A stretch of 21,023 bases of DNA from a virus. The translations under genes and the position numbers were made by a program. Within the stretch, counting starts at the first letter, position 1. Every line of letters begins with the position of its first letter. Location: positions 1-21,023 of the IMG/VR virus record IMGVR_UViG_3300032046_000257, one strand, 5' to 3'. The notes beneath the pieces are model-generated. The model ran no database searches and was not told the DNA's origin. It was given only the letters and a program-made list of their open reading frames with translations. Of the stretch, positions 20,571 through 21,023 are shown one piece after another.

Positions 20571-20780
20571 ATGGGAAGCATCATCGGAGCAATTTACGAC
20601 GACATCAACGAATATATTTTGTTGTGCAAACAATACAATGAAAAGATTCAATATTCGCATGGTTCAGAGGATTGTTATGGTAAACATGCAAATAAGTTGA
20701 AGAAATGGGCACGCGAAGATTATTCCGAAGATATGAAGACCTTGCGTGAGCGTGCCGAAAGAAGAAGACATGAAGCCTAA
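20571..20780 (+). CDS. Small charged phage protein, unknown
   Basis: This 69-residue, mostly helical protein (MGSIIGAIYDDINEYILLCKQYNEK...) has a very basic end (LRERAERRRHEA). The ribosome binding site AAGGA (20560-20564) sits six bases before the ATG. It overlaps the next gene by 11 bases. I recognise no family; cysteines and histidines are too few for a clear metal site. Confidence 0.7.
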   Translation: MGSIIGAIYDDINEYILLCKQYNEKIQYSHGSEDCYGKHANKLKKWAREDYSEDMKTLRERAERRRHEA

Positions 20781-21023
20781 AATAATACTAACCGATGCCG
20801 ATGGTGTATTATTTTGGTGGTTCGGCGGATTTAAAAAATTCATGGAAGATAAGGGATATAAATTAATTCCAGGAACTAACCAACATTATTCAATGAGTTC
20901 TCGCTACGACATCAATGATGAACAAGCCCATCAGTTGATTAATGAATATAATGAAAGTCCATACATAGCCAATCTAGAACCATATAAGGATTCTGTTGAA
21001 TATATTAAGAAATTAACAGAATG
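20770..21023 (+). CDS. HAD-superfamily hydrolase, partial at right edge
   Basis: The frame starts at ATG 20770 inside the previous gene and runs open to the window end (84 codons). The N-terminus MKPKIILTDADGVLFWW holds HAD motif I, D9-A-D11-G-V, with D9 the phospho-accepting aspartate. The following cap-like segment (FKKFMEDKGYKL...) and EPYKDSVEYIKKL fit a small phosphatase of the 5'-nucleotidase/phosphatase type found in many T4-like phages. Motifs II-IV lie beyond the window. A nucleotide phosphatase is the likely role but is not proven. Confidence 0.75.
   Translation, partial: MKPKIILTDADGVLFWWFGGFKKFMEDKGYKLIPGTNQHYSMSSRYDINDEQAHQLINEYNESPYIANLEPYKDSVEYIKKLTE

Noticed and set aside
1-21023. 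CRISPR array, tRNA genes, insertion sequences, attachment sites
   Set aside because: I saw no spaced direct repeats, cloverleaf-like segments with a T-loop consensus, transposase motifs or integrase in the window.

Overview
The window is a tightly packed, AT-rich piece of a large tailed-phage genome. The best fit is a T4-superfamily myovirus of a proteobacterial host. Supporting this are a T4 gp30-type DNA ligase, a T4 gp44-type clamp-loader ATPase, repeated T4-style late promoter motifs (ATAAATA), N-terminal peptides resembling T4 capsid-targeting sequences, a phage GroES-like protein, and dozens of small genes with ATGA or TAATG overlaps. I see no integrase, tRNA, rRNA, insertion sequence or CRISPR array. 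No stretch longer than about 90 bases lacks a gene. The host genus cannot be fixed from the sequence; a GcrA-like zinc motif near the left end hints weakly at an alphaproteobacterium.

Layout. (1) 1-411: the end of a VWA-like (DUF2201-type) protein and a small zinc-motif protein. (2) 420-3006: a self-contained unit with a strong sigma70 promoter, DNA ligase, an exported outer-membrane-type small protein, RNA ligase and an intrinsic terminator. (3) 3033-8100: a late unit with an ATAAATA promoter, a 1095-residue protein, a 484-residue protein and a 96-residue protein. The first two look like internal head proteins. (4) 8135-8954: a sigma70 promoter and a DnaQ-type exonuclease fused to a DUF3820-type tail. 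(5) 8955-9344: the only minus-strand gene, also with a capsid-targeting-like N-terminus. (6) 9372-11084: clpP, an A-type Fe-S carrier and an alpha/beta hydrolase, ending in an intrinsic terminator. (7) 11093-16103: a run of early-type small genes behind sigma70 promoters. It includes a MazG-like pyrophosphohydrolase, a dCMP deaminase and a cluster of small proteins sharing a C-terminal motif. (8) 16140-18037: several conserved-looking phage proteins of unknown function, including a truncated DnaE-like protein. (9) 18027-21023: a GroES-like protein, the clamp-loader ATPase, an HNH homing endonuclease with its own signals, two unknowns and the start of a HAD-family phosphatase.

How the parts work together (inference from family knowledge). 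The ligases, clamp loader, exonuclease, dCMP deaminase and MazG-like enzyme serve DNA replication, repair and nucleotide supply. ClpP, the Fe-S carrier, the GroES-like protein and the hydrolase look like host-manipulating or auxiliary functions. The late unit supplies probable virion-internal proteins. Two promoter classes can be read directly: TTGAC(A/T) with a 17-base spacer and T-A-N-A-(A/C)-T, and the late ATAAATA box 20-26 bases before start codons.

The most interesting items are the candidate capsid-targeting and prohead-protease signals, the cluster of motif-sharing small proteins with two mini-genes, and the DnaE-like protein that ends just before the catalytic aspartates would come.
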